Assembly (NCBI RefSeq): GCF_030247195.1
Contig: NC_080670.1
Location: 157,306,580 to 157,370,579 of the forward strand
From: Topomyia yanbarensis
Lineage: Eukaryota; Arthropoda; Insecta; Diptera; Culicidae
Length of the DNA: 64,000 nucleotides
Direction of reading: 5' to 3'
Below the pieces are notes generated by a model. The model had not been told where the DNA came from. It did no database searches and saw only the letters and a program-made list of their open reading frames with translations. Position numbers and translations under genes: made by a program. The stretch's first letter is position 1. Each line of letters starts with the position of its first letter. Positions 11,396-22,413 of the stretch are shown here, piece by piece.

Positions 11396-14300
11396 CTCGT
11401 TACCAATATAAATAATAAATAAAAACCAACTGAAAATATAAATAACACCTAGAAATCCTATAAAATCGATCAGCGCCAAAATAGATACATTTATTTTTAA
11501 CATAACTGGAAAATTTACCCTGCTCCCCCCCGGATAATGGAGTCAGACCTGTACAATTAAAGCAAAACTATGGATTTCAAGTCACCGCACTGGCATATCT
11601 ACACCAAATCAGCGCAGTCCAAACGAGGACTCGACTCATCAAACAATCATCCCTCATGAACTGCTTCTGCATAGAGCAGTCCAACAAATTGGAAGGATAA
11701 TTGCACACAAACCATCAATCATCACATTTGCTCCACTCAGCAAAGGAATAATTAAAAAATGAAAATTAAAAATTTATAAGATTCCGAACTCGCACCCATC
11801 AACAAGCAGTTGGAAACCGCAATAAATTACTAATTAAATGACTTCATGTGCATACCGAGCTAGTGAGTGGCGTGCCGGTCGAGAATGAGCTGCACTTTTG
11901 CCCTGTCGTCGTTGTTCTCGTTTGCGGTTCGTGCAGTTCTGTCAGCAGCAGAATATTTTTGCATTCGTTGTTTTTTTTCTGTTCGTACGTTTCCTGCAAT
12001 AGCCTTAATTGCACCGACATACGAAATTCCCCACGGAAAACGATGCAATTCCGATGAAATCTGATTAAAAATTCAGTAGATTTGAATAATGATAATGCGA
12101 AAATGGCTTTTCGTCATCGCACTTCTGCACCCGGGCGGCTGCTGCACCGATGTGGACGAGATTCTTTACCCGGGACAAGAGATCATTGTTTCGTTGTGTA
12201 ATAAAATTAGCCTCCATCCTGGCAATGACTGTGATGTCAGGAAAAATGCATATCGCTACAATCCAGGGGTAGAAGGATTTTTTAATCGTATATAGCTATC
12301 GTCCTGACGTCGTCGTTCGACGTGCTGTGATGGGTGCACGGGTTTTTTCCCGGTTTAATTCAATTACGTTTTCATCAGACTTGTTCGCTGGTGGGCGGAT
12401 TTTTGCTCGATGAAGTGCATCAATTAATCGGGAAATGGATTACATATATGCATTGTATTGTTTGCACGAATTTATGGAACCTAAACAGTTTCGGTACAGA
12501 TTTTTCGTTATTCGCTCTATTGACTAGGCAGTCTATCATGAAACCCAATCTTTTGATTTCTATTGTTGTTGTGGAGAATTAGCGAAAGTCGCATAGTAAT
12601 TTAATTGAGTCTGCAATTCTGGCTTGCAGGTTGATCCCGTATAGATAGCTTGCTTGCAAAATCAACGAAATCGTTTCGAAATGTAATATAGTAGCTTTCC
12701 AGTAATACTCAAAAGTTGTGCTTACTTCAAAAATGCAATTTTTGACCAGTATTCAAGTAATATTTATTCAGATTTGCTGGAAAAAGTTCGTTTAAGGAAT
12801 TCCGCAACAAATAAACACACACATCAGAAAATGTTCAGTTTGGATGATATCCAATAACTCCGTTTTATATGTAACATTTGTTGCGCTCGATTCACTCCGA
12901 AAATAAACCTAATCATTATCGTAACTTATTTTCCATATAACGTAATCGGCAGAATATTTCTATATGTAATTTGTTTTAGTATTAGCAATAAAACTAAAAC
13001 AGAACTAAACCTATTTGTTCAGATATTACTTCTCTCGCAGGAAGGTTTTTACTATTCACAATGCAATCACTAGCTTCATATAATATTTATTGCCGTCAGC
13101 CTGTATTTATGCCATATCATTTGGATAATTGCCAAACATCCATTGACTAGAAACTGCAATCAATTTCCCAGCGAAATTCAATTGAAAAGCGAAATAAAAC
13201 AACCCATAAAAAAGGAATCTTTCCCCTTAATAGAAAGCAAATACTTGAGAAATTTTTCCAACCAGCAACGACCAGAAGCGTGCTCCCGGATCCCAGATCC
13301 TCGGCAGCGTATTTATGAATGCACCTACCTACCCACAGCGAACAGAGAGAAGATATATGTTTATGTATTTTAAGATTTTCCTCGTGCCTTTCGCCATAAT
13401 CAGACACTACTTACGGGGCGAACGAGAGCATAGCAAACATCATAAAAGCGAACCATAAAGCTCACCATCGGCATCGGCATCATCGCAATCATCATCATCA
13501 TCATCATGCCTATGGCCGTTCTGGGGGTTAGTCAATACGGAAGCCTCGGCAAGCAGTTGAGAAACCAATCGAAGTGGAAGTTAGAGTCCTCTCGGTCTCC
13601 CGGTGGAAAGTGTATGAAAGACGGATGCCAATTCGCGTGAACAAGCTTACGTGTGGCTGTACATTAGCGAAGGATTTGCCATTTCACAAATTTAATTTCA
13701 ACTTGTCACTTATGGAGGCAGCTAAGTGTTATCGTGGTGGTAAAAGAGGTTATATTTTGTGCCAAGATATTTTTACGATCGGATAATAAATATAGTTGAA
13801 TCCAATTAGTGTAGCAGCGATTTGCGATAGTGTCGTTAGAATGCTTTCCCAGTCGCCGAATGAAATATTTTGTTCTGATGATTTCAGGTTTATTTAGAAG
13901 GGAAACGGTACTTATACATTTCATTTTTGTGACATTTAATGATTTTTACGCGATTTATGGAGCGATGTATCACGTATTGAACCACCTATGTCTTTTATGT
14001 TATGCTATAGAAAATGAGCAATTATGGGAAGCTCGACTTTTCTGCTACAATTTAAAGAAAAAAACTGCCAAAAAGCATACATATACAGGAGGATTTTATC
14101 GGAAATCACTGACAGTGGTTTAAAATGCCAAAAACGTGATAATGTTAACTTCCAAATGTTATACACTTCCTTCTGAAGAATCTATGGCAATGGGATGCCC
14201 CCTCTTTGTGAGCATGAGCATGATGACCATACAATTCGTAGCTGCTCCTCCGTGATTGAGCAGGGCTAGTGAAACTGCACAATGAACCAACATATAGATT

Positions 14301-14695
14301 CTGGGAGTAGCTATCCACCCTCAATGTGTACGTTTCGAGAAATCCAAAATTTTAGTTGTCAATAACGGCGCTGGCCACGTCCTTGTAGTCATCGAGGAAG
14401 GAAAGGAATGTTAGTATGACAATCGCTATTATGGAGATCTTGCATACCTCTGTCACTCCATAGTTGCCACGAGAAGAAGTTTTTGTTAGTGGGAAGGGGG
14501 AAATAGCTACACAAATCTAGATTCAGCTTCAAAAGTGAATACTTCAATAAATTTAAACATGTGGTTATTGCTCTGGGCAGCTGGCTGCCGAGGAATGTCT
14601 CTAGATTTATCGTTTTTGTTTTAATACGGTTAATTCTGTTTGTACAATATCTAACTTGAACTCCGGACAGCCGACTATCGTCGCGACGGTGCTTA
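11396..14695. other. no gene recognised
   Basis: Mostly unique-looking DNA. The 68-residue ORF at 12089-12295 (+) starts with a hydrophobic stretch resembling a signal peptide but has no other support. A CAT microsatellite lies at 13467-13508. Text around 14160-14470 has the look of an old repeat but I could not place it. Confidence 0.45.
13467..13508. repeat. CAT/ATC microsatellite
   Basis: An imperfect run of GGCATC and CAT triplets ending in seven ATC units. Confidence 0.85.
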
Positions 14696-14699
14696 TATA

Positions 14700-14903
14700 C
14701 AGGGTGTTTGGTTCATGGTTAAGAATCTCTCGGGGGGTGATAGACTGCCATATTTGGAGAAAAAAATTGTTCTACACATACCATCAAATCTCAACCGTTA
14801 CAGAGTTATTGAACTTTTTGTGTAAAAAACTTATTTGTCTTAAAATACCTCTAACTTTAAAAGTATACTTTGTATTTTAAATGTTTCAGTTCCATTTGAA
14901 AGG
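14700..14903 (+). repeat. left terminal inverted repeat of the palindromic element
   Basis: Pairs with 16121-16324 over its whole length with only a few mismatches. Confidence 0.9.
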
Positions 14904-16120
14904 AGAGAAAATTTCCTATTGAATGGTGTTCTCATATCTTTTAAGTAATTAGTTTTAATTACCTTTTAACTGTAAAGTAGTTAAAAGTTAGTGTTTTTGA
15001 GGAGGTTTTTGCTAATTTTCTCGAAATAATGAAGTATGATTATAGCAATATCCAGTATCCAAAAGTTGAGTTTTGGGACGATTCATAATTTGTTCTTGGA
15101 CGTCATATTTCTATCTCTTCTCATTTCTTAGTAATTTCATTACTATACTTTTCCCGTAACCGACTTGCAAGTGCTTAAAAGACTCTAATCTAAAAAATAT
15201 GCTTTATATCATTATTTACAAGATTTCATTGGAAAGCTGAGAAAATTTCCTATCAATGTATGTACAAATGTCTTTTAGTTAAGTGAACTAAATGATTTTT
15301 TACTAACGAAATAACTCAAAATTTGTGTTTTTTTGGAGAGTTTTTTAATAATTCTAATTATTAATCAACAAAATTTATCGTTACTATTGTTCATTTGATG
15401 CCCCTTAATGTTCTCTATAACTTTTAATTTGACACTTTGTCTACATCTCTTTTCATTTTGCTGCTATTTAATAGTTAACACAGCATGAGCTCGCCACAAA
15501 TGTAGTGGGTTCGAAATCGTTATTTTTGCATATGAAACGATGTGTTAAAAACGATTTTGCGTCGAAACCAAAAGAGATAATTGAATGGAGTCAAAGAAAG
15601 AACTGTAGAACTTGCTGAGATGCATTATTTCTATGATAATAATGGTGATGTTTATAATTTACTATTTTAAGAAAATTAACGAAAATGCCAATAATAGCAC
15701 TAACTTTAAACTAATTTACTTTTAAAAGAATACTAAATTCACTTAACTGAAAGGTATTAATACATTTTTCACTGTAAAATTTTCCTGGCTTTCGAATAAA
15801 AAGAAAAAAAGTACAATAAGTGCCGTAATTTTTCAATTAGAGCTGGTACTAGTGAAAATAACATAAAAATATCCAAGTTGAATAACCCAAAATCATGAAA
15901 ATAAGAAAAGGTAAGTGTATCATGTCAAAGAACAAATTAAGCAGCTCATCAAGACTAACAATCTGAATTATTAAAATGATGAGGTTAACTATTATGATTT
16001 TCAAGAAATGAACGAAAAATCGTCTGAAATTGTTTAATTTTCAATAAATTACTTTGAAAAGGCTATTTAAACTCATTAGCTGAAACATGTGAGGGCATCA
16101 CTCAATGCGAAATTTTCTCA

Positions 16121-16324
16121 CCTTTCGAATGGAACTAAAACATTTAAAATACAAAGTATACTTTTAAAGTTAGAGGTATTTTAAGACAAATAAGTTTTTT
16201 ACACTAAAAGTTCAATAACTCTGTAACGGTTGAGATTTGATGGTACGTGTAGAACAATTTTTTTCTCCAAATATGGCAGTCTATCACCCCCCGAGAGATT
16301 CTTAACCATGAACCAAACACCCTG
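16121..16324 (-). repeat. right terminal inverted repeat of the palindromic element
   Basis: Reverse complement of 14700-14903. Confidence 0.9.
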
Positions 16325-16328
16325 TATA

Positions 16329-16734
16329 ATGGAAGAAATATATTTCAAGCGACAGGTAAACTATTTTTCATACCTTCTTTCATCCGGCGAAGCTGGACGA
16401 TTTTAGAATAATAAAAAAGTACGATTACGATTGTCCCTACTACCTTGATATATCTATTATGATAGAAAAGCTGGTACCAAAGCGTACCTTAATATAACAA
16501 CATTCTTTGCATTTAAATCATAATAAAGCCAACAGAAATATTAAAAAAAAACTATGGCCCGCTCATTTTTTCTGAAGGGAGGTTAAACAAAATATATTTT
16601 CTTTTAATTAAAACAATAAAAGTACCTAATTTTTACATTTCTTACGAAAGAAATGTACAGGATTCACTCAAACTTTGAGAAAATTTCTGAGGCCCGGGTG
16701 TCGAGTATATTAATATATGATCGACTTAGCTCGA
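16329..16734. other. no gene recognised
   Basis: AT-rich DNA between the palindrome and the R1 tail; nothing recognisable. Confidence 0.5.
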
Positions 16735-17094
16735 CATACTGGAAAAATGTCTGTATATGTGTGTGTGTGTGTTTTAAGAAAGCATTAAAAAACTTTCAAG
16801 AAAGCCCTGAGACGGAAAAAATGTACAAAAATGTGTCAGGGGGGCTGCCATCACCCGACCCGCTAAAAACCACTGCTTTTGGCCAGAACCTGATTCCTCC
16901 CCGGCACTACCTTTCGGCATTATTTCGGGGAGGGGTTTTTATGTGCATAGTACCCACTCTAACTCAACTACTTAGTAGTTAGTTCCTTCAGTAGGGTTAC
17001 AGCACCACTCTTCGACACACCCAGTTCTCCTCCATCAACACAGACTGGCAATTTATGTATGGCAGTCGGAAAGCTGGCTGTGAGTCGAGACTTA

Positions 17095-18961
17095 GGGACC
17101 ATCCATAAATGACGTAGCATTATATGGGGAAGGGGGGAGTTTTGTATTTTGTGATGATGTTATGGGCTTCGCTTTGGCTGATTGGCAAAAGCCTCAGCGG
17201 CACCGACTAGCATGGACTGAAAATGCCACCAACAAAATACACAAAGCCAAAATCTATAATCGCATCTCACTTATATTCTTTTCTCCCTCGATTACATCCT
17301 TACAATAATCTTCTATGCTTGCTCCCTGCTTGTCCTATTGCTACACGCATACAATGGTCACTTTTCCTACTCACGCACACGATCATCATCTTTACCGGCC
17401 GAGCATCACACCGTCCACACGTCATTTCGGTTCACCTCGATTCGCTTCGCATCATAGATTTCGTTCTGGCGGCGATTTCGAGATCGCGGATCTGAATGAT
17501 CTCGTTCCTTGCTTGGAGTGATCGATATCGGATGCACGACTAAATGTGCACACTCCTTACTCCCGCGCACCTTAAAAGGAATTTCAAACAAACAAAAAGG
17601 CCCTAAAGGGCAAGCTGTGTTAGCCCTTTCTGACGATATACTTCTTAGGATTCCCTTACCCTCTTGGGGGCGATTGTTTGCTTATGACCGTGAACCGAAT
17701 TGCCCGTACTTCCTCTTGTCCAACCACCGACATAAAGCTCTCGCACCCTTATTATTTCTCGACGTCAGCGCACTTGCATGAATATGTATCGTCGGAAGCT
17801 GAGCGACTGCGAGGGAAATTATCAGTTGTTGGATATTGTGCTCGCTGTCGGTAACGCTTACTAGTCTGTCACTCCCAAATGTGTCCTGCAATCGTCAGCG
17901 GTTAGCTTTACAACTTTGATGATTCGAACATAACCTTACTTGGTGACAGAAGCACGGAGTGACGTGATCTGAGTATCCTTTTGGACGCTTTCGTTTCCGA
18001 TCCGATCGGCTCCTTTCAGTTGAGTGTAATTTAAGGTTTGTTGCTCAACCTGTCCAATTAGTGAATCGCCACTATTAGTGCTGCAAGCGTAAGCGGTTAG
18101 CAGGGCGATTTCAATAATTTCAACCTAACCTTACTTGATGGCAGAAGTACGTGGTAGCGTGCTCGTTGAATGTCCTTTTCGTTCGTTTGCTGGGCGAACC
18201 GATTTATTTATTTGACCTCCGTGTGTTGATTTCGCCGTTACTGCTTTTCTGGAACCGGTCTGCTGTCAGCTTCGGTTTCTAAGCGACGCCGTCGAATAAG
18301 GTTCAAATTGGTTTTGCCAATTCCTTCAAACAACGACGGTCAATACGATTGATGGGACGCAGGTTTTCCCGAGGTGTGCTTGTGCCAAGGACAAAATGTC
18401 CACCGTGCCAAACGATTTGGCACAACCAAAACTGCACCGGCTACCTTCTACCACCAACACTACACGAATGACGATTTAAGTTTTCCGGTTCTCTTGCCAA
18501 CCTTTCTCCAAGGTGTGATGCAGAAATTACATTGCTTGTGTGCGTGATGCTGGCTGCGTGCGTTTCATTATTGACGTGTGGCGGGATGCCAGTTTTGCTG
18601 ATTTTCCGCAGTTTTGAATGTTGCGCTTCTGACTTATTGGACACCAGATGCTATAGATTTTGCTTAATCACTACGTACGTTACAATGATTTGTGACGACA
18701 GGAGATCATGTCATGCTACGTAGCTTTTTTAAAGGGGAATAGGGGTTGACCTGATGTCACGAGAATCTTACCCGTTTCCTCTAACTAACATCGTTTTTGA
18801 TTTTTTGAAATTTTTTACGGGGACAACGAGGGGGGTGAGGGTTACGGTCAAGCTACGTAATTACCAGGGGGGTATATAGAAGTTTGTGATGAAATGCTAC
18901 GACGGGGGAGGGGGGTGTTAAAAATCACTCAAAAAATGCTACGTCATTTATGGATCATCCC
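17095..18961. mobile_element. PIF/Harbinger-type MITE with TTA duplication, split by an LTR
   Basis: The left end GGGACCATCCATAAATGACG and the right end are inverted over 24 bp with two mismatches. TTA flanks both sides (17092-17094, 18962-18964). The related R1 tail at 58839-58842 has the uninterrupted sequence with a single TTA, a natural empty site. A TTA target and GGG-start ends fit PIF/Harbinger. The MITE proper is about 340 bp; the rest is the insertion at 17158-18684. Confidence 0.8.
17158..18684. mobile_element. probable solo LTR (TG...CA, 4-bp duplication)
   Basis: A 1527-bp block starting TGTTATGGGC and ending CGTTACA, flanked by ATGA on both sides (17154-17157, 18685-18688). It sits inside the Harbinger MITE, whose left and right parts are recognisable on either side. 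TG...CA ends and a 4-bp duplication fit a solo LTR of a Ty3 or BEL/Pao element; the family was not recognised. Two related blocks with ACCTTACTTG.TG.CAGAAG lie about 190 bp apart (about 17931 and 18127). ORFs within it are short and unsupported. The internal retroviral-like genes are absent. Confidence 0.55.
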
Positions 18962-19254
18962 TTAGTGCTCTTCTCTACGAAGACAATTTGGGCGGCAAAC
19001 TTCAGATTGTCTAATTCACCGAACCCTTGGGCTACCGCAACTCCTTTAGGCCCTCTCGTTCCATTTCGCTCAATTTCCCCGATTAGCCATTCAGCTCCCG
19101 CCCTTACTTGCTTGCGAACTACTCGGCCTAGCCCCCGACAATGGAGCTAGCCTACTCCGACGGAGAATTCCCCGGCGAGAGGTTCTTCTGAACCCTAGCG
19201 GTAGATTTCTCCCGATTTTGGAAGTCTAACACACAGTAAACTCTCCCTAACGCA

Positions 19255-19380
19255 AAATGGAAACAAAAACCGAAAATTATATAAATATGAAATTAATTTT
19301 AGATTCCTTGAAAAAGGTGTAATAAACCACCGAAACGTCAAAGTTGAAGCAATACACCGTTTTTGTTGCTACCATGGACT
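19255..19380 (+). mobile_element. Penelope-like element terminal fragment
   Basis: The block CCTTGAAAAAGGTG...CACCGAAACGTC (19306-19339) matches in layout the terminal repeats of the Penelope-like element at 37569-40173 (CCTTGATAAAGGTGG...CCATTGAAACG). The same GAAGCAATA.. text follows. This is the hammerhead-like part of a Penelope terminal repeat. No coding text is attached. Confidence 0.6.
19306..19339 (+). ncRNA. hammerhead-like motif in isolated Penelope fragment
   Basis: CCTTGAAAAA, hairpin GGTG with CACC, then GAAACG. The second core is intact; the first is degenerate. Confidence 0.4.
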
Positions 19381-19802
19381 GCAGATACAAAAAAACCCTA
19401 TTCATATACTTGTTCCTTTCTGTTATCTGGCTGCTGCTGTTAACGGGTGTTCAAGAAAAATAAGGGAGATTTCCTGGAATGTGGGTTTCGAGAGCGGAAA
19501 GTAACTTTCATCGTCCAGCACGAATGACATCCCGCGGTAGTTCTTCGTCATCCATCGACATTTCGATTTCACTATCGCTATCTGCTCGTCCGTGTACTCG
19601 AGGGACCGAATCTTCTTCCGACAGATGGTGTCCTCCGTCTCGAGGGTTCAGTGAATCAAGATATGGGAGCAGAGATATTTTCGGCACGCAAACTCATTCC
19701 GTCCTTGTTGACGAACAGCTTTTTTTCCTTCTTCTTCTTCTTCGTCATTATCTTCGACGGACGGCTGCTCCACGCTCAGGGATGCCAGGATCCGCTAAAC
19801 TG
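19381..19802. other. no gene recognised
   Basis: ORFs here are long for the region (19479-19805) but Ser-rich and low-complexity, with no domain. A CTTCTTCTTC tract lies at about 19727. Confidence 0.4.
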
Positions 19803-19804
19803 TA

Positions 19805-21032
19805 AAGGGCGAACAAGAAATTATTGCGACACCGAAAATGTCATGCCAATTTTCTTATAATGTTTAAAATCAAACCAAAATTTTAGGGTAGTTTTATACA
19901 TATATTTACTTCAAAAATCAAAAGAAAAGTTAATCGATGGAGCCTTGAGTGTAAAATTGAGCGCATTTTCGCTTGATGCCCTCCACCAAAGTCTTTACAG
20001 TGTCATCCGGTACCAGTTTCTCAGTTTTTTCCATTTTCTTAACATGTCCTTCTCGTCTTTGACTGTCTTCTTGCTTTTCCGAAGTTCCCGCTTCATCATT
20101 GTCCAGTACTGCTCCACCGGGCGCAGCTCCGGACAGTTCGGTTGGAACAGTTGGAACAAAATGGACAGAATTGGCCTCATACCACTCCAGGACACTTTTA
20201 GAACAGTGGCATCATGCCAAATCTGGCCAAAATAGCGGAGCTTCGTCGTGCTGCTGCAAGAATGGCAAAAGGCGCTTCTCGAGGCACTCAGATTTGTAGA
20301 TCTCACCATTTACTGTGCCCTTTGTCACGAAAGGCTCACTCCTCAGTCCGCAAGAGCAGATTGCCTGCCAATTGCTCTTGCCGGGAAAAACTCCAACCCC
20401 GGAATTTGCTTAAAATCGGCTTTTATATACGTTTCGTCGTCCATCACACAGCAGCCATATTTTGTCAGCATCTTCTTGTAGAGCTTCCGTGCCCGAGTTT
20501 TAGCCGTCGATTGTTGCCGCTCATCGCGGTTTGGAAAGTTCTGTGCCTTGTATGCATGTAGGCCAGCTCTCTTCTTTGCATTCTGGACGTAGCTGTGCGA
20601 CATGCCGATTTTTTTTAGCCAAATCACGGCTTGAGACGTTGGGATTTGCTTTAATCATCCGCTTCACCTTTCCCTCCGTCTTTTTGTTCTCCGGTCCCGG
20701 TTTTCTTCCAGCTCCTTTGCCGTGGTCCAACGTCAACCGCACCTGGAACCGCTTCAGCACTCTGGAGACGGTTGAATGGTGAATGTTCAACATTTTTCCC
20801 AACTGCCGGTGCGACAGGTCAGGAAATTCCAGGTGTTTGGAAAAAAAATTGTTCTCTCGACTCGCGTTGGTTCACCTCCATTTTCGTTGAATCGAAAAAC
20901 ACGACTTCGAGTTTGACAGCATGTAAACAATACACATCAATGAGAAAGTGTGCAAAATTTGGTTGATTTTTACCCAATGGTAAAAAAGTTATGCCCTGTT
21001 GAATGCGTCGCAATAATTTCGTGTTCGCCTTT
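19805..21032 (-). mobile_element. Tc1-mariner element, ITmD37E type
   Basis: A 1228-bp element with inverted ends (left AAGGGCGAAC, right inverted AAAGGCGAAC, both continuing A.GAAATTATTGCGAC) and TA at 19803-19804 and 21033-21034. It encodes a broken transposase on the minus strand. D37E spacing is inferred from the second Asp and the VEQYW Glu. It interrupts another Tc1-like transposase (21033-21189). Confidence 0.85.
19939..20890 (-). pseudogene. Tc1-mariner (DD37E) transposase, frameshifted
   Basis: Cut-and-paste transposase acting on the element's own inverted ends. On the minus strand the text starts MEVNQRESRE (near 20880), gives a paired-type helix-turn-helix (LGKMLNIHHSTVSRVLKRF, about 20805-20750; DLAKKIGMSHSYVQNAKKR, about 20628-20570), the first catalytic Asp in DDETYIKADF (about 20440), the second in APLFWPDLA (about 20235-20210) and the catalytic Glu in CPELRPVEQYW (about 20135-20100). 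It ends with a basic region and a stop near 19940. The second Asp lies in a different frame from the flanking text, and at least two more shifts are needed, so the gene is dead. Length of about 310 residues fits the family. Confidence 0.85.
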
Positions 21033-21189
21033 TAGCCACGGGCACGTTTTCGTCTCGAAAGTTGTCTACCGTACACTTTTTTCCACGATGACCAGGCGAT
21101 TCGTAAAACCATACAACACGCTCGCGAAGTGCTTGCTGTTTCGAGGCCATCTTCGATTGAACTGATAGCACCCGAGCGAAAAGAAACAT
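21033..21189 (-). pseudogene. second Tc1-like transposase, N-terminal fragment
   Basis: Minus-strand text MASKQQALRERVVWFYES...RGKKCTVDNF, an N-terminal DNA-binding segment common in another group of arthropod Tc1-like transposases. It runs into the right inverted end of the ITmD37E element after DENVP. I did not recognise the rest of this gene on the other side (below 19803). Confidence 0.55.
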
Positions 21190-21199
21190 GCCACCAATT

Positions 21200-21668
21200 T
21201 CTAGGGAGTCCAGAGAGCTATTCTTGGAGAGATTAAAAATTACGTTCTTTACTTTAATTACTGAAAGGTATTGAAATCATTTTCATTTTTTGTTGAACAC
21301 ACGTTAAAGTTCCATTGCGAAATGGTTTTCGACGTAGGCATACGTCTTTGTTTTCGATTTGGAGGTGCACTTTGCAAATTGAACAAAAATGGTATGCAAC
21401 GAAAAATTATTAGGGTTTTAAATGCTTATAGTTCAGTCACCCCACGATAAATTTCAGATTTTGCGCACATATAGCCAAGAAACTTTTCTAAGAACAGATT
21501 CCAAAGGATAAACCCGCAGATTTTTGACATCATGACATTAAAAATTTAAATAATGCATAACGTAGTAAAAATACCACGCATTTGCACACAGAAGGTAGCG
21601 CTTCCCAAATTGGCGCGACAGATTTATGTACCTTACGCGCAGTATATTTCAGGATTATGTCTATATGT
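21200..21668. other. no gene recognised
   Basis: AT-rich DNA; nothing recognisable. Confidence 0.5.
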
Positions 21669-22132
21669 TTGATTTCAGTAAAAAAAACTTTGTTGTTTCA
21701 GAGACGAACGAATTTTGCCAGAAAAAAAAATTTAAGTCGATTTAACTTTGTGAAGCATCGACTCATTTAGTGCCTGAAAGTTCTAACAGTGACAATTCTG
21801 ATTCCGAATGATTTGTATTAGTGCTTGATTGAGTCATGGATTGAAAGGGAATGAATTAATCAAAATAAAGCCGTATTTAAACCGGTTTTCTATACAATTT
21901 GCCCGGTAGCGTTTTGACGAGAGGGCTCATTGCGCTTTCGTTGCGCCTTTTTCATTTGCTCTCGAGTTTTATGCAGCTATTTCGGAGCCACACTTGATCT
22001 ATGAAATGGTTCCACCTTTGTAATCCGCCAGGGTAACAATTTAGCACTGGGTGGAAATATACAAAAATTTTGCGTACTCTCTCCGTAGAGTGTATTTGTT
22101 AAGGTAAAATTATGCTCAAAGCTGTTCGGTAC
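21669..22132. repeat. dispersed repeat, copy 1 (of two in window)
   Basis: Aligns over nearly its whole length with 30121-30830: TTTGATTTCAGTAAAAAA, GACTCATTTAGTG, TCTAACAGTGACAATTCTGA, GCCGTATT, ATTTAGCACTGGGTG and TCTCTCCGTAGAGTGTATTT are shared in order. The family is unknown; it may be an untranslated part of a retroelement. The match ends at GCTGTTCG, where the CR1 element begins. Confidence 0.75.
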
Positions 22133-22413
22133 CGTTCACAATTAATTGTAAATTTTTATTCATTTTTACGTTTGTGATCGGTTTTGTTCGTGCAGATAGG
22201 TTAGATAATATTTGCTTTATATGTGTTGCTTAATAACTTTGCCGAAGGAAGTAAGGTGCTAGAATGGCTCTGAATAAAGTTATAGCTGTTCAAAAAACGA
22301 TAATCGAACGCCTTTGTGTATAGACGTGTTTTTACGGTCCGCAGTTAATTGTTATTTATTTATCTTTCTACCGTCGCGCGTGTGTTCAATCCTATTAAAC
22401 AACGGTTATCATA

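Larger units (their letters stand above)
14700..16324. mobile_element. 1.6-kb palindromic foldback transposon with 204-bp terminal inverted repeats
   Basis: The terminal inverted repeats at 14700-14903 and 16121-16324 are each 204 bp and nearly identical; both begin CAGGGTGTTTGGTTCATGG. The direct repeat TATA flanks the element (14696-14699, 16325-16328), consistent with a TA-type target. The inverted match continues inward with lower identity. A degenerate second unit of the sub-terminal part is seen at about 15195-15365, and its inverted partner at about 15695-15800, so the element is a palindrome of repeated modules. No ORF encodes a transposase; it must depend on an enzyme from elsewhere. 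Family unknown to me; Tc1-mariner-like by its target only. Confidence 0.8.
16735..19240 (-). mobile_element. R1-clade LINE 3' tail, split by nested insertions
   Basis: Minus-strand 3' UTR of an R1-type element. Its pieces at about 16775-17094 and 18965-19240 match, in the same order, the 3' tail of the R1 copy at 58500-59100: shared blocks include TTAGTAGTTAGTTC, CAGTAGGGT, GGCAATTT.TGTA and CAGATTGTCTAATT. It carries the C(G/C)GCGA-type modules of R1 3' UTRs (CCCCGGCGAGAGG at about 19170). A CA/TG-rich tract (16752-16773) lies just beyond its 3' end. No coding part remains. A Harbinger MITE interrupts it at 17095. Confidence 0.75.

Noticed and set aside
12089..12295. 68-codon ORF with a signal-peptide-like start
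   Set aside because: Only one hydrophobic stretch supports it. No conserved pattern, no splice context, and overlapping ORFs exist nearby.
20214..20561. 115-codon plus-strand ORF
   Set aside because: Antisense shadow of the ITmD37E transposase.
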